DNA of 32,736 bases from an uncultured bacterium. GTDB taxonomy: Bacteria; Bacillota; Clostridia; Oscillospirales; Acutalibacteraceae. Under the pieces are notes generated by a model, which worked only from the letters and a program-made list of their open reading frames with translations, ran no database searches and was not told the origin of the DNA. The DNA is taken from positions 1 to 32,736 of the forward strand of contig CASFDQ010000121.1 of NCBI GenBank assembly GCA_949293385.1. Reading direction: 5' to 3'. Shown here one piece after another: positions 8,819 through 17,240 of the stretch (the stretch's first letter is position 1; each line of letters starts with the position of its first letter). The position numbers and the translations under genes are program-made.

Positions 8819-10243
8819 TTACTCCTTACCGTTCCAGCAGTAGGTACAAAGCTTACATTTAGGAAGGCCTATTGCTTTTATAATTCCGTCGAGAGACTGA
8901 AATTCGAGTGAGGTGAAGTTAAGCTTTTTGCAGATACTGTCGCGCAGGTTTTTGCCGCGCTCGGTAGAGGAGTCGATATATTCGTCGATATATTTAAGAC
9001 CCTCCTCACCTTCAAGCTCGATTATGGTCCTTCTGGCGATCAGTTCCAGATCGCTTTTGTTGCTTGAGAAGCTTAGATATTTACAGCTATACATAAGGGG
9101 CGGGCAGGCGGAACGGATGTGAACCTCCTTGGCGCCGTTGTTATAAAGGAAATCAACCGTCTCCTTGAGCTGAGTTCCTCTGACGATGGAATCGTCGACA
9201 AAGAGAAGCTTTTTATCCTTAATAAGCTCGGGCACGGGAACCTGCTTCATTTTCGCGACCCTGTTTCGGTCTTCCTGACGTGTCGGAGTGAAGCTTCTTG
9301 ACCAAGTTGGAGTATATTTAATAAAGGGACGGGCGTAGGGTGCGTCCGAGTTGTTGGCGTAGCCGATCGCGTGAGGGACTCCCGAATCGGGTATACCTGC
9401 AACCGAATCGACATCCTGCGCAGTTCCCTGCTTTTTATCGTTATCGGCAAGGATCTCACCGTTTCGGCATCTCATTACCTCTACGTTTACACCCTCGTAG
9501 GTAGAGGTGGGATAGCCGTAATAGCTCCAGAGGAAGGAGCATATCCTCATTTCCTCCTTTGCCTCGCTGAGTACGGTGCATTTATCGGCAGTAAGCTCTA
9601 CTATTTCGGCGGGGCCGAGCTCCTTATAGTCTTCGTAATCGAGTTTCTGATAAGCGAAGGATTCGAAGGCTACACAGAAGCCGTCGTCGCTTTTACCGAT
9701 AAGCACGGGAAGACGTCCGAGCTTATCTCGGGCGGCAATAAGGGTTCCCTTATCGGTTAAGATAAGGATAGAGGCGGAGCCCTCTATTTCATCCTGAGCG
9801 AATCGGATTCCGTCGGTAAAGTTGTCCTTCTGATTTATAAGAGCGGCCACAAGCTCGGTCTTGTTTATTCCGCCGCCGTTCATCGGTAGAAAGTGACCTC
9901 CGTTATCGACGAGATAGTGGGAAATAAGGTCTTCCGCATTGTTTACCGCACCGATCATACATATCGCGTAGGTGCAGAATTTCGAGCGTACCAGCAGGGG
10001 CTGCGGATCGTAGTCGCTTATACAGCCGATGGCCGCTTTGCCCTTTGCCTCTTCGAAAATATGCTCGAATTTCGTTCTGAAGGGCGAGTTCACTATACTG
10101 TGGATCTTACGCTGCATTCCCTTTTCGGGGTCGTATGCGGCGATACCCGCACGGCGGGTTCCAAGGTGGGAATGATAGTCGGTTCCGAAAAAGACGTCGA
10201 AAATTGCGTCTCTTTTAGAAACTGCTCCAAAAAAACCTCCCAT
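8819..10243 (-). CDS. purF: PurF-like amidophosphoribosyltransferase lacking the glutaminase Cys1
   Basis: The C-terminal half is a type I phosphoribosyltransferase: the PRPP motif LLFVDDSIVRGTQ is intact and is followed by HIRSACPPL. Three cysteines near the C-terminus (463, 466, 469 in CKLCTYC) recall the Fe-S ligands of Bacillus PurF. The N-terminal Ntn-type glutaminase domain is abnormal. The protein starts MGGFFGAV instead of MCGxFG, so the catalytic Cys1 is Gly. The usual GHVRYST-type substrate motif is replaced by GCISDYDPQP, and QHRGQESAG by LGTRRAG. In the operon (31 nt after purE, before purM) it holds the place of the first committed enzyme. It may use free ammonia or a partner, or may be a regulatory or alternative enzyme. 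I recall similar MGGFFG proteins in other Clostridia. The start is fixed by AGGAGG upstream. Confidence 0.85.
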   Translation of the reverse strand: MGGFFGAVSKRDAIFDVFFGTDYHSHLGTRRAGIAAYDPEKGMQRKIHSIVNSPFRTKFEHIFEEAKGKAAIGCISDYDPQPLLVRSKFCTYAICMIGAVNNAEDLISHYLVDNGGHFLPMNGGGINKTELVAALINQKDNFTDGIRFAQDEIEGSASILILTDKGTLIAARDKLGRLPVLIGKSDDGFCVAFESFAYQKLDYEDYKELGPAEIVELTADKCTVLSEAKEEMRICSFLWSYYGYPTSTYEGVNVEVMRCRNGEILADNDKKQGTAQDVDSVAGIPDSGVPHAIGYANNSDAPYARPFIKYTPTWSRSFTPTRQEDRNRVAKMKQVPVPELIKDKKLLFVDDSIVRGTQLKETVDFLYNNGAKEVHIRSACPPLMYSCKYLSFSSNKSDLELIARRTIIELEGEEGLKYIDEYIDSSTERGKNLRDSICKKLNFTSLEFQSLDGIIKAIGLPKCKLCTYCWNGKE

Positions 10244-10274
10244 AAATACCTCCTATGGTTATTTGCGATGAGAA

Positions 10275-10766
10275 TTATGCGTTATACTGTTCTGCGATTT
10301 TAGCGTCCTTAGCAAGGACAGCCTCGGCGTCGGCCTTTCTTCTTGCGTCAAGCTTTCCTGCGAGCTCGTCGTCGGATAACGCGATCATCTCGGTGGCAAG
10401 GAAGGCGGCGTTGGCGGCGCCGTTTATAGCTACCGTAGCAACGGGAATTCCCGAGGGCATCTGAACGGTTGCGAGCAGGGCGTCCATACCCTCAAGGGAG
10501 GATCTTATCGGAATACCGATGACGGGGATGGTAGTGTTGGCGGCGATGGCTCCTGCAAGATGTGCGGCCATTCCTGCGGCGCAGATGAGGGCGCCGAAGC
10601 CGTTAGCCCTTGCATTTACGGCAAATTCTCTCGCCTGCTCAGGGGTTCTGTGGGCCGAGTAGACGTGAACCTCGAAGGGTATTTCGAAGTCGCTAAGTAC
10701 CTTAAAGGCCTTTTCTACGACCGGAAGGTCGCTGTCGCTTCCCATAATTATTCCGACTTTTTTCAT
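10275..10766 (-). CDS. purE: N5-carboxyaminoimidazole ribonucleotide mutase, class I
   Basis: This mutase in AIR carboxylation is 163 residues, the normal size for class I PurE. Motifs are IIMGSDSDLPVVEKA, the catalytic HVYSAHRTPEQ, ICAAGMAAHLAGAIAA, SLEGMDALLATVQMPSG and PVATVAINGAANAA. It is the first gene after the riboswitch. The ribosome binding site (AGGA in TAGGAGG) overlaps the space right after the terminator hairpin. Class I PurE normally works with PurK, and no purK is present in this window. Either purK is elsewhere or CO2 levels make it unnecessary. Confidence 0.96.
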   Translation of the reverse strand: MKKVGIIMGSDSDLPVVEKAFKVLSDFEIPFEVHVYSAHRTPEQAREFAVNARANGFGALICAAGMAAHLAGAIAANTTIPVIGIPIRSSLEGMDALLATVQMPSGIPVATVAINGAANAAFLATEMIALSDDELAGKLDARRKADAEAVLAKDAKIAEQYNA

Positions 10767-10788
10767 TTTATTTCCTCCTAAAAAACGT

Positions 10789-10829
10789 AAAAAGGCAGTC
10801 CGAGCCTCAATAAAGGTTTACGAACTGCC
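10789..10829 (-). terminator. riboswitch-controlled intrinsic terminator of the pur operon
   Basis: On the minus strand, GGCAGTTCG (10829-10821) pairs with CGGACTGCC (10802-10794) with one G-T wobble. A short CCT/AGG extension and a TTTTT tract (10793-10789) follow. The 5' arm shares the bases TGGGCAG with the conserved 3' element of the ZTP aptamer, so aptamer and terminator cannot both form. Confidence 0.85.
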
Positions 10830-10908
10830 CAGACGGTCGACATTTTTCGGTGCTTTTGCTCCCCTTTGGTTTCCCAATGATCCGTCAGTTACAAAAGCCC
10901 ATATTTTT
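10826..10908 (-). promoter_or_regulatory. ZTP (pfl) riboswitch upstream of purE
   Basis: Read on the minus strand, the leader contains CTGACGGA (10888-10881), GGGGAGC (10864-10858) and CCGTCTGGGCA (10836-10826), in the order and spacing of the conserved pfl/ZTP aptamer blocks. GACGG of the first block can pair with CCGTC of the last, as in the known pseudoknotted fold. The aptamer senses ZTP/ZMP, which accumulates when 10-formyl-THF is short. With the overlapping terminator just downstream, ligand binding should allow read-through into purE-purL. Position and partner genes match the class exactly. Confidence 0.92.
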
Positions 10909-10916
10909 ACCCATCT

Positions 10917-10945
10917 ATTCTAACATTTTTAAGTCAAAAGGTCAA
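10917..10945 (-). promoter_or_regulatory. promoter of the pur operon
   Basis: On the minus strand TTGACC (10945-10940) and TAGAAT (10922-10917) are separated by 17 bp. A TG one base before the -10 gives an extended -10. Transcription would start just before the ZTP aptamer. Confidence 0.75.
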
Positions 10946-10994
10946 GAAAAATAACCTCGAAAAAACTCTTTTTGTAAGTATATAAAAATTAAGT

Positions 10995-11022
10995 TTGAAA
11001 AAGCGAAAAAGTATGTTATAAT
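10995..11022 (+). promoter_or_regulatory. promoter of the DAHP synthase gene
   Basis: TTGAAA (10995-11000) and TATAAT (11017-11022) have a 16-bp spacer and an extended -10 (TGT before TATAAT). It is divergent from the pur promoter about 50 bp away. Confidence 0.78.
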
Positions 11023-11060
11023 ATACAGAAATATTTATTCTAAAGAAGGCGCAATTTAAG

Positions 11061-12089
11061 ATGTCAATGTTATTTCATCAGAAGCTTCCTATCCCGAAGG
11101 AGATAAAGGAGCAATATCCCTTAAAGGCTGAGGTAGTCGAGAAAAAAGCCAAAAGAGACGCCGAGATAAGAAAGGTCTTTTCGGGTGAAAGCGATAAATT
11201 CGTTCTTATAATCGGCCCCTGCTCGGCAGACAGCGAAGAGCCGGTCATGGACTATATTCACCGTCTGAAAAGACTTCAGGAGCAGGTCGAGGATAAGATC
11301 CTTATAATCCCCCGAATCTACACAAACAAGCCCAGAACCACGGGAGACGGTTATAAGGGTATGATACATCAGCCCGACCCAAATCAGAAGCCGGATATGC
11401 TTAAGGGTCTTCTCGCCATCCGTCATCTGCACACCCGCGCCATCGACGAAACGGGATTTTCCTGCGCAGACGAGATGCTCTACCCCGAAAACTACCGCTA
11501 TCTCGACGATCTTTTAGGCTACGTTGCCATAGGAGCCCGATCGGTAGAAAATCAGCAGCATCGCCTCGTTTCCAGCGGAATGGTAATCCCCGTCGGTATG
11601 AAGAACCCCACCAGCGGCGACTATTCGGTTATGCTTAACTCCATCACCGCCGCACAGCACAGTCACGACTTTATCTACCGCGGCTGGGAGGTGACCTCTT
11701 CGGGCAACGAGCTTGCCCACGCAATTCTTCGAGGCTCGGTAAACAAGCACGGACAGGCATTGCCCAACTATCACTACGAGGATCTTATAAGACTTTATGA
11801 GGCCTATTCGGCCAAAAATCTTCTTAACATGGGGGTTATCGTCGACACCAACCACTCTAACTCCAACAAGCAGTATTTGGAGCAGGTTCGCATCGCTAAG
11901 GAGATACTCCACAGTATGCGTCACAGCGAGGACATAAAGAAGATGGTCAAGGGTCTTATGATAGAAAGCTATATCGAGGACGGCTGTCAGAATATCGGCG
12001 AAGGAGTTTACGGAAAATCCATTACCGACCCCTGCCTTGGCTGGAAAAAGACCGAAAAGCTTGTTTTAGATATTGCAGACGTACTTTAA
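11061..12089 (+). CDS. aroF: 3-deoxy-7-phosphoheptulonate (DAHP) synthase, class I
   Basis: This enzyme condenses PEP and erythrose-4-phosphate, the first step of the shikimate pathway. Its 342 residues match the AroF/AroG/AroH type. Visible signatures are IIGPCSAD with Cys54, a metal ligand in this family, and NKPRTTGDGYKG (residues 89-100) in the PEP-binding region. FSCADEMLYPENYRYLDDL, GARSVENQQHR, PVGMKNPTSGD, HAILRG and VDTNHSNSNK follow. An AAGAAGG-type ribosome binding site lies about 12 nt upstream, behind a strong promoter. There is no obvious T-box or other leader. The gene stands alone, divergent from purE. Which AroF/G/H feedback type it is cannot be told by eye, so the symbol is generic. 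Confidence 0.94.
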   Translation: MSMLFHQKLPIPKEIKEQYPLKAEVVEKKAKRDAEIRKVFSGESDKFVLIIGPCSADSEEPVMDYIHRLKRLQEQVEDKILIIPRIYTNKPRTTGDGYKGMIHQPDPNQKPDMLKGLLAIRHLHTRAIDETGFSCADEMLYPENYRYLDDLLGYVAIGARSVENQQHRLVSSGMVIPVGMKNPTSGDYSVMLNSITAAQHSHDFIYRGWEVTSSGNELAHAILRGSVNKHGQALPNYHYEDLIRLYEAYSAKNLLNMGVIVDTNHSNSNKQYLEQVRIAKEILHSMRHSEDIKKMVKGLMIESYIEDGCQNIGEGVYGKSITDPCLGWKKTEKLVLDIADVL

Positions 12090-12107
12090 GAAAGCAAGTG
12101 CACTTTT

Positions 12108-13028
12108 ATGGAAATTAAACTTAAACCTCAAGAAGGTATGAATACCGCCGATATCCAAAAAGCAATCGACGATTGCTTTCTTGCAGGCGGCGGAACGGTA
12201 AGACTTACGAAAGGCGTTTTTAACGTAGGCGGTCTGCGCCTTCGGTCAAACTGTACCCTTTATCTTGAAAGCGGTGCTATACTGAAGGGATCGAGGAATC
12301 CTGATGATTACTGCATACTGAAAAACGATTACGTCGAGCCAATTAAGGAAGAGTATAAAACCGACGTTTTGTGGAATTATGCCGCCGTTCGCACCACACA
12401 CGATCATTTTCTTTTGCCCGGAAGCAGCTGGAATAATGCAGTTATTCGTGTTCTGGATGCAGAAAACGTTTCCGTAATAGGCGAAGAAGGGTCGGTTATC
12501 GACGGGTCTGACTGCTATGACGAAACAGGAGAGGAATTTTACAGAGGTCCTCACGGCATCAGCGTGCATTACAGTAAAAATCTTACCTTTAAGGGCTACA
12601 CCATACAGAATACAGGCAACTGGGCTCATCAAACCCTGTTTTCATCGGATATGAGTTTTTCAAATATCACGATACTCGGCGGACACGACGGAATACATAT
12701 TTCCTCCTGCGACGATATTAAGATTTCGGACTGCAATTTCTATACGGGTGATGACTGTATAGCAGGCTTTGATAACAATAACGTTTACGTATCGGGCTGT
12801 GAGATCAACTCGGCCTGCAGCGGACTTCGCTTCGGCGGAAATAACGTGCTTGTAGAAAACTGTCATTTCTTCGGGCCGGCAAAATATTTCTTCCGCGGCA
12901 GTCTTTCCCTTGAGGACAAGATCGCAGGAAAACCTTTCGTGTTTAGCGCAGATAGACGGCAAAAGAGGCCTTGCACACGGCTCGGCCTTCCAGACCCAGA
13001 TCTGCTATTCAAACCCCATCGCCCGTAA
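12108..13028 (+). pseudogene. GH28-like polygalacturonase family protein, 3'-truncated
   Basis: The N-terminus (NTADIQKAIDDCFLAGGGTVRL, and VGGLRLRSNCTLYLESGAIL) is typical of cytoplasmic GH28/pectate-lyase-like right-handed beta-helix enzymes that act on pectin fragments. Repeated N- and C-rich beta-helix turns follow, including ISSCDDIKISDCNFYTGDDCI, whose GDDC segment is the GH28 catalytic-site motif. Similarity appears to stop near residue 285 (about 12960). The remaining roughly 20 residues are basic and proline-rich, read out of frame through the next gene. Intact relatives are usually above 400 residues. There is no signal peptide. It begins 18 nt after the DAHP synthase stop codon with a poor ribosome binding site and no clear promoter. 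I read it as a deletion remnant fused to the next entry. Confidence 0.72.
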
Positions 13029-14193
13029 AAAGATCATCGATTACGTCGTAAAATACTGCAGGCAGTATCCCGAGACCGACACCTTACTTTTCGCCACCGC
13101 CGACGCGATAAACACCTGCTGTGAGTGTGAAAACTGCCGCGATACCCGTCTTTCCGATCATCTTACGGTTCTTTTTAACGAGCTCGACGAGCGTATGACC
13201 GAAGAGGGTCTTACACAGAAGATACTTTTCGCCGTCTATCTTGACTCCCTCTGGGCGCCAAAAAAAGAAAGGCTCAAAAATCTCGACCGTTTTATTTTCG
13301 GGATATACCCCATTTCTCACTCCTATCACGAGTCCTACCGCTTAGACGAAATTCCCGAGGGAGAGCCGCTTCCTAATGTGACCAACCGTCTGAAGAGAAC
13401 CTACGACGTTGCCAAAAACTTCGCCTTCTTTAAGGAATGGAAGAAAATATATCCTGACAACTGGGTGATCGGCGAATATCACTATATGTGGGATCATTAT
13501 TTAGACCCCGGATATCAGAAGATCGCAAGGGTTCTTTACGAGGACATAAGAAAGCTCGGCGACCTCGGCTTTATGGGAATGGAGATGTATCAGTCTCAGC
13601 GTTGCGCCTTCCCCACCGCAATAGGACTTCACACCTACGGCGCCACCCTTTGGAACAAGGATATCGACTTTGATGAGCTCAGCCGCGACTACTTTGAGCA
13701 CGCCTACGGCGAAGGCTGGGAGGACGTATATAACTATATGCAGACCCTGTCCGACGAATTTGATATGAAGCTGAAGCCGGGTGGAAGAGACTACCCCGCA
13801 ATGGACTGCGTTCCGGTTTTCGAAAGGTGCCTCGGACTTATAAGAGACTTCCGCGCTACCCACGACCTCAGCGGCGAGGGCAGAAACGCCCTTGAAGCAA
13901 CCTCCTGGAAGGATATTGAAATTTACGGAAACTTCCTCGAGAAATACTATGAAGCGATACTTACAGGCCTTCGCGGAGACGAGGAAGGCGGAAAGAAGCT
14001 GCTTGACGACCTTTTCTACCGAATGTATGAGATAGAGGACGAGGTTCAGCCCCGATGGGATATATATAACCATGCCCGTCTTATTCATCAGTGGTATAAC
14101 GAGCTTCTGACTAAGAAGAAAAAGGACGAGCAAAACGTCACCGCCTCCGACATCATCGTAGAGACGGTCGGAGATCAGGGCGTTCAGGGCTAA
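12910..14193 (+). pseudogene. DUF4838-type glycoside-hydrolase-like protein, 5'-truncated
   Basis: The open frame begins at a TTG inside the GH28-like gene, but recognisable homology starts around LAQIDGKRG (about 12945). It continues with QICYSNP, CCECENC, a TIM-barrel-like middle and GATLWNKDIDFDELSRDYFEHAYG. These are features of DUF4838 proteins, large proteins related to GH20/alpha-glucuronidase-like enzymes. The N-terminal non-catalytic domain and the start of the barrel are missing. The junction lies where the two frames share GCGCAGATAGACGG (12949-12962). That spells SADRR in the GH28 frame and AQIDG in this one. The gene stops 80 bp before a bidirectional terminator. Expression as a functional protein is unlikely. 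Confidence 0.7.
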
Positions 14194-14271
14194 GACTAAA
14201 TTATTTCCTACCCCATCCGACGGTTCGCAAAAGATTTTTTTGGATATAGCACTTGCAAATCGGTAAAAGAA

Positions 14272-14307
14272 AAAGAGAGAATGTGAATTTTTTCGCATTC
14301 TCTCTTT
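14272..14307. terminator. bidirectional terminator between convergent genes
   Basis: GAGAGAATG (14275-14283) pairs perfectly with CATTCTCTC (14296-14304), extended by AAA/TTT and by inner TG/CG pairs. T-rich tracts follow on both strands. It separates the DUF4838 remnant (+) from the deacetylase gene (-). The stretch 14194-14271 holds nothing else I can see. Confidence 0.85.
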
Positions 14308-14311
14308 AATT

Positions 14312-15817
14312 TTATTCGGCTTTACCGTAGGTTGCGGCATTTGCAATATTGGTTACCATACCCTTATTGCCGTCCACGTTATTGAGCTTGCCCGAAATGT
14401 CGGAGCGCTCAATTCCTTTATACTCCATAAGCTCGGTTACCGAGCAGAAACGGTAGCCTGCGTCGTAGAAGTCATCAAGAAGGTCGGCGAGAATGTTATA
14501 GGTTATGTCCTTGGTTATGTGACCGAGAATTATATCTCCGTCCTTCCAGGTGCCGATGCCCGCCTTCATATTATCGTAACGCATTTCGTCGGTATATTTG
14601 GAGGACCAGTCATAGGTGTCCCGAAGGGCCCAGATAATCGGCATATCCTCCTCTATACAGACGTCAAACATAGTTTCGGTCGTTCTTATCTGCGGAGGTC
14701 TGTAGAGGGAGACCTCGTAGGGTGTGACACCGTCGGGCATAGTCAGATTCGCTTCAAGCAGGGCGTTAAAGTCGGCTATCTGATATTTAAGCTCATCGTA
14801 GGTAAGCTCGGTATAGGTTCCGTCCTTCTGAGAGCCGGTATAAGCATCGGCGTGGCTCATACTGTGGTTACCGATATCCCAGCCGTTGTTTATAGCGTTC
14901 TGAAGAGATTCGTAGCCGTAATTTTTACAGGAGGTTCCGGTTACGAACATAGTGGCAGAGCCCTTATATTTTGCGAAAAGCTCGACCATTCTGTTGTCCT
15001 TTGCGGGACTGGGACCGTCGTCAAAGGTGAAGGCTAAAAGCTTATAATCCTCGGGGTGAGTCTTCCAGGAATCGAGATAGGTCCTCCACTTGGTATGAAC
15101 CTCAGGTGAACCGTCCTCGGTAGTTTCAACGCGGGTAATATGACAATGGATCGGAGCGGTATCGTAGTCTGCTCCCTTATACTCGAAAAGCTCAGACAGC
15201 GTGCAGAAGCGATAGCCCTGCTTATAAAGCTCGGGAAGTATGATCTCGAGAGCGTCGGGAGTAACGTATTTTTTGTTAGTGCTGTGTCCGCCGATTATTG
15301 TGCCGTCCAGAAGCTCTGCACCCAGAATATTATCTACAATGGATTCAACCGTTGCCGTGCCGCCCGAATAGTCGGAGCCAAGAGATATAAGGGCTCCTAC
15401 TGCGGGCATATTGAGTTTTTCGAGCCGCTCGTAGATTCGGGCGTTTCGGGCATAACCGCCGCCGCGGTAGAATCTCGGAGTATAGCCGGTAAGCTCTTCT
15501 ATAAGCTGATTATTTCCGTCGATCTCCTTGGTGAACTCCTCTTCAGAGAGCTCTGCCATGGTAGCGGAATCAAGATGTGAATAGGAGTGACTCGCAAGCT
15601 CGCTGCCCTTGCTTAGGGCATATTTTGCTACTTCTGCTCCGCCATTCTGCTCAAGGTATTTTCCTATAAGGAAGAAGGTTGCGCTTCCGTTATGCTCGGC
15701 GAAGATGTCGGCCACCTTTGCCGTTACCGAAGGCGTGTTACCGGGATCGGGTCCATCGTCGAAGGTGAAGGCAAGAAGCTTGAAATCCTCGGGATGACTT
15801 CTCCAGTCGTCATTCAT
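14312..15817 (-). pseudogene. C-terminal piece of frameshifted secreted protein: two NodB polysaccharide deacetylase domains
   Basis: The 501-residue frame carries two tandem NodB (carbohydrate esterase 4-like) domains. The first has TFDDGP at residues 18-23 and the metal-binding pair in SHSYSHLD. The second repeats HPEDYKLLAFTFDDGP and NHSMSHAD. Their entry segments DDWRSHPEDFKLLAF and DSWKTHPEDYKLLAF are nearly the same, so the domain was duplicated. The first domain has RGGGY where the active-site RxPY motif is expected; the second has RPPQ. The ATG at 15817 is not a real start: reading back in this frame gives a dockerin-like segment, then the frameshift near 15950. The family removes N- or O-acetyl groups from chitin, peptidoglycan or xylan. 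Substrate is unknown here. The natural gene is 14312-18020. Confidence 0.8.
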
Positions 15818-15985
15818 AACAATTATCTCCTGTGAGATTGCAACGAGGTCGCAAATATCGGTTTCTTTATCACGGTTTTTATCGGTGTTTTTATACTCGG
15901 CTGCGCCGATAAGATGAGTACGAAGAGCTAGGGCGTCGGTAAGCTCGCGCCCTTTCCGTTTTCGTCAACGTCGCCGATAGCGGCA
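15818..15985 (-). other. dockerin-like module interrupted by a frameshift
   Basis: Joining the two frames near 15950 gives GDVDENGKG followed by LTDALALRTHLIG. A second half follows, NTDKNRDKETDICDLVAISQ. Two Asp/Asn-rich loops, each followed by a short leucine-rich helix, are the layout of a type I dockerin (duplicated EF-hand). One missing base in the AAGGGCGCG stretch explains the break. The module sits inside the protein, between the GLUG-like repeats and the deacetylase domains. Confidence 0.65.
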
Positions 15986-17240
15986 CCGTACACACGCATA
16001 ATGGGGGCTTTAACACTGTCTTTAACGGCATACCAAACGTCTTTGTCGAGCTCCTTCATATTTGTATCGCTAAGAGCGTCGGCGCCAAGGACCGAATCGA
16101 CTACGGTGATGCTGCCCGTAACGGTTCCTATATCCTCGCCCTCGGTTATCCAGGTCGAAGGTGCAGTATTACTGTAAACGTTGCTGAGGGTAAGAGTTCT
16201 CGTGCCGTGAATCGATTTACTCTGACTTGCAAGAGGAACGTAGCCGACCGAGAAGCAGTCGGTAATGTTAAGGGTCGCGTAGTAGTGAGTTCCGACAAGT
16301 CCCCATTCGTGGGATATCTTGTCGTTCTGATCGACAATGCTGCCCGAGAAGCCGCAGTTATTGAGATCTGCCTTTGCCTTATTGCCGACATAGCCTACTA
16401 TACCGCCGATAGCGGGACCCGAATAGCTGGAGGTATCGCCGTTTAAGGTCTGCGCATTGCCGCCTGCCACGGTTACGGTATCGTCAACCGAGATGGTATC
16501 AACGGTAGCCTTGGTTGCGACGTAGCCTATAACTCCTCCCGTATTTCGGCCGCCCGTGATAAAGGATTTTTTGATATTTAAATTCTTAACGCTTGCGGTT
16601 CCGACTGCGGGGATAAGTCCTCCGCTTATGAAATAGCGTCCGTTTTCCTCTACGCTGTAGTTTTCCATAGGCTGACCGTAGATTCCGTAAACGGTATAGC
16701 CGTCACCGTCGAGATGACCGTTAAAGGCGGCTTCGGTTCCGTCAAGGCCTCTGTATACGTTTCCTTTTGCAGAGACGGTCTGACCGCCGAACCAGACGTT
16801 GGGAGAATAACCTTCTACGGGAGTACCCGTCGACCAGGATATTTTAGTCGGTTCGTTCAGGTAAATATCTTTAGAGAGCTTATAATATTTTCCCGATTCG
16901 CCGAAGGTTCCGACGCAGTAGCGAAGCTGACCTGCGGTCTCGATAATGTAGGGGTCGGTATCGGTTCCCGTTCCCTTTTCGAAATATTTACCCGTAAGGG
17001 GGAAGTTGGAAAACTCGTTATGATTCTTTATAAAGGTCTTATGGGTCGGGTAGCCCTTTTCGGTGGTGACGAAATCCGCGCTGAAGTTACCGAAGGCTTC
17101 TACCGCCTTTATGCCCTTAAAGCTTTCGGCTTCGGCGGTTGTGATCTGTTTGCAGTTGGTTGCCGTTCCGTTACGGACAAGCTTCGTATCGCTTATAGCA
17201 AAGCAGTTTTCGATAACACCGGTTTCCAGCCCCAGTTATC
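15928..17240 (-). pseudogene. middle piece of frameshifted secreted protein: GLUG-like repeats
   Basis: The open frame runs from about 17230, with no stop, to TAG at 15928; the first ATG is only at 16668. It encodes a new repeat unit (KGTGTDTDPYIIETAGQLRY, then DIYLNEP, then FNGHLDGDGYTVYGIYG). GLUG-like beta-helix turns follow, such as GGVIGYVATKATVDTISVDD and GIVGYVGNKAKADLNNC. The unit closely resembles those of the 1525-residue protein encoded at 24397-28974. It ends in the dockerin-like GDVDENGKG, where the frame is lost. With one base restored near 17231 and one near 15950, this piece, the N-terminal piece and the NodB piece make one protein of about 1236 residues. Confidence 0.78.

Noticed and set aside
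15928-17240. Programmed frameshifting in the dockerin/deacetylase gene
   Set aside because: Neither break shows a slippery heptamer with a downstream structure or an SD-like stimulator, and two in one gene is more easily explained by indels.
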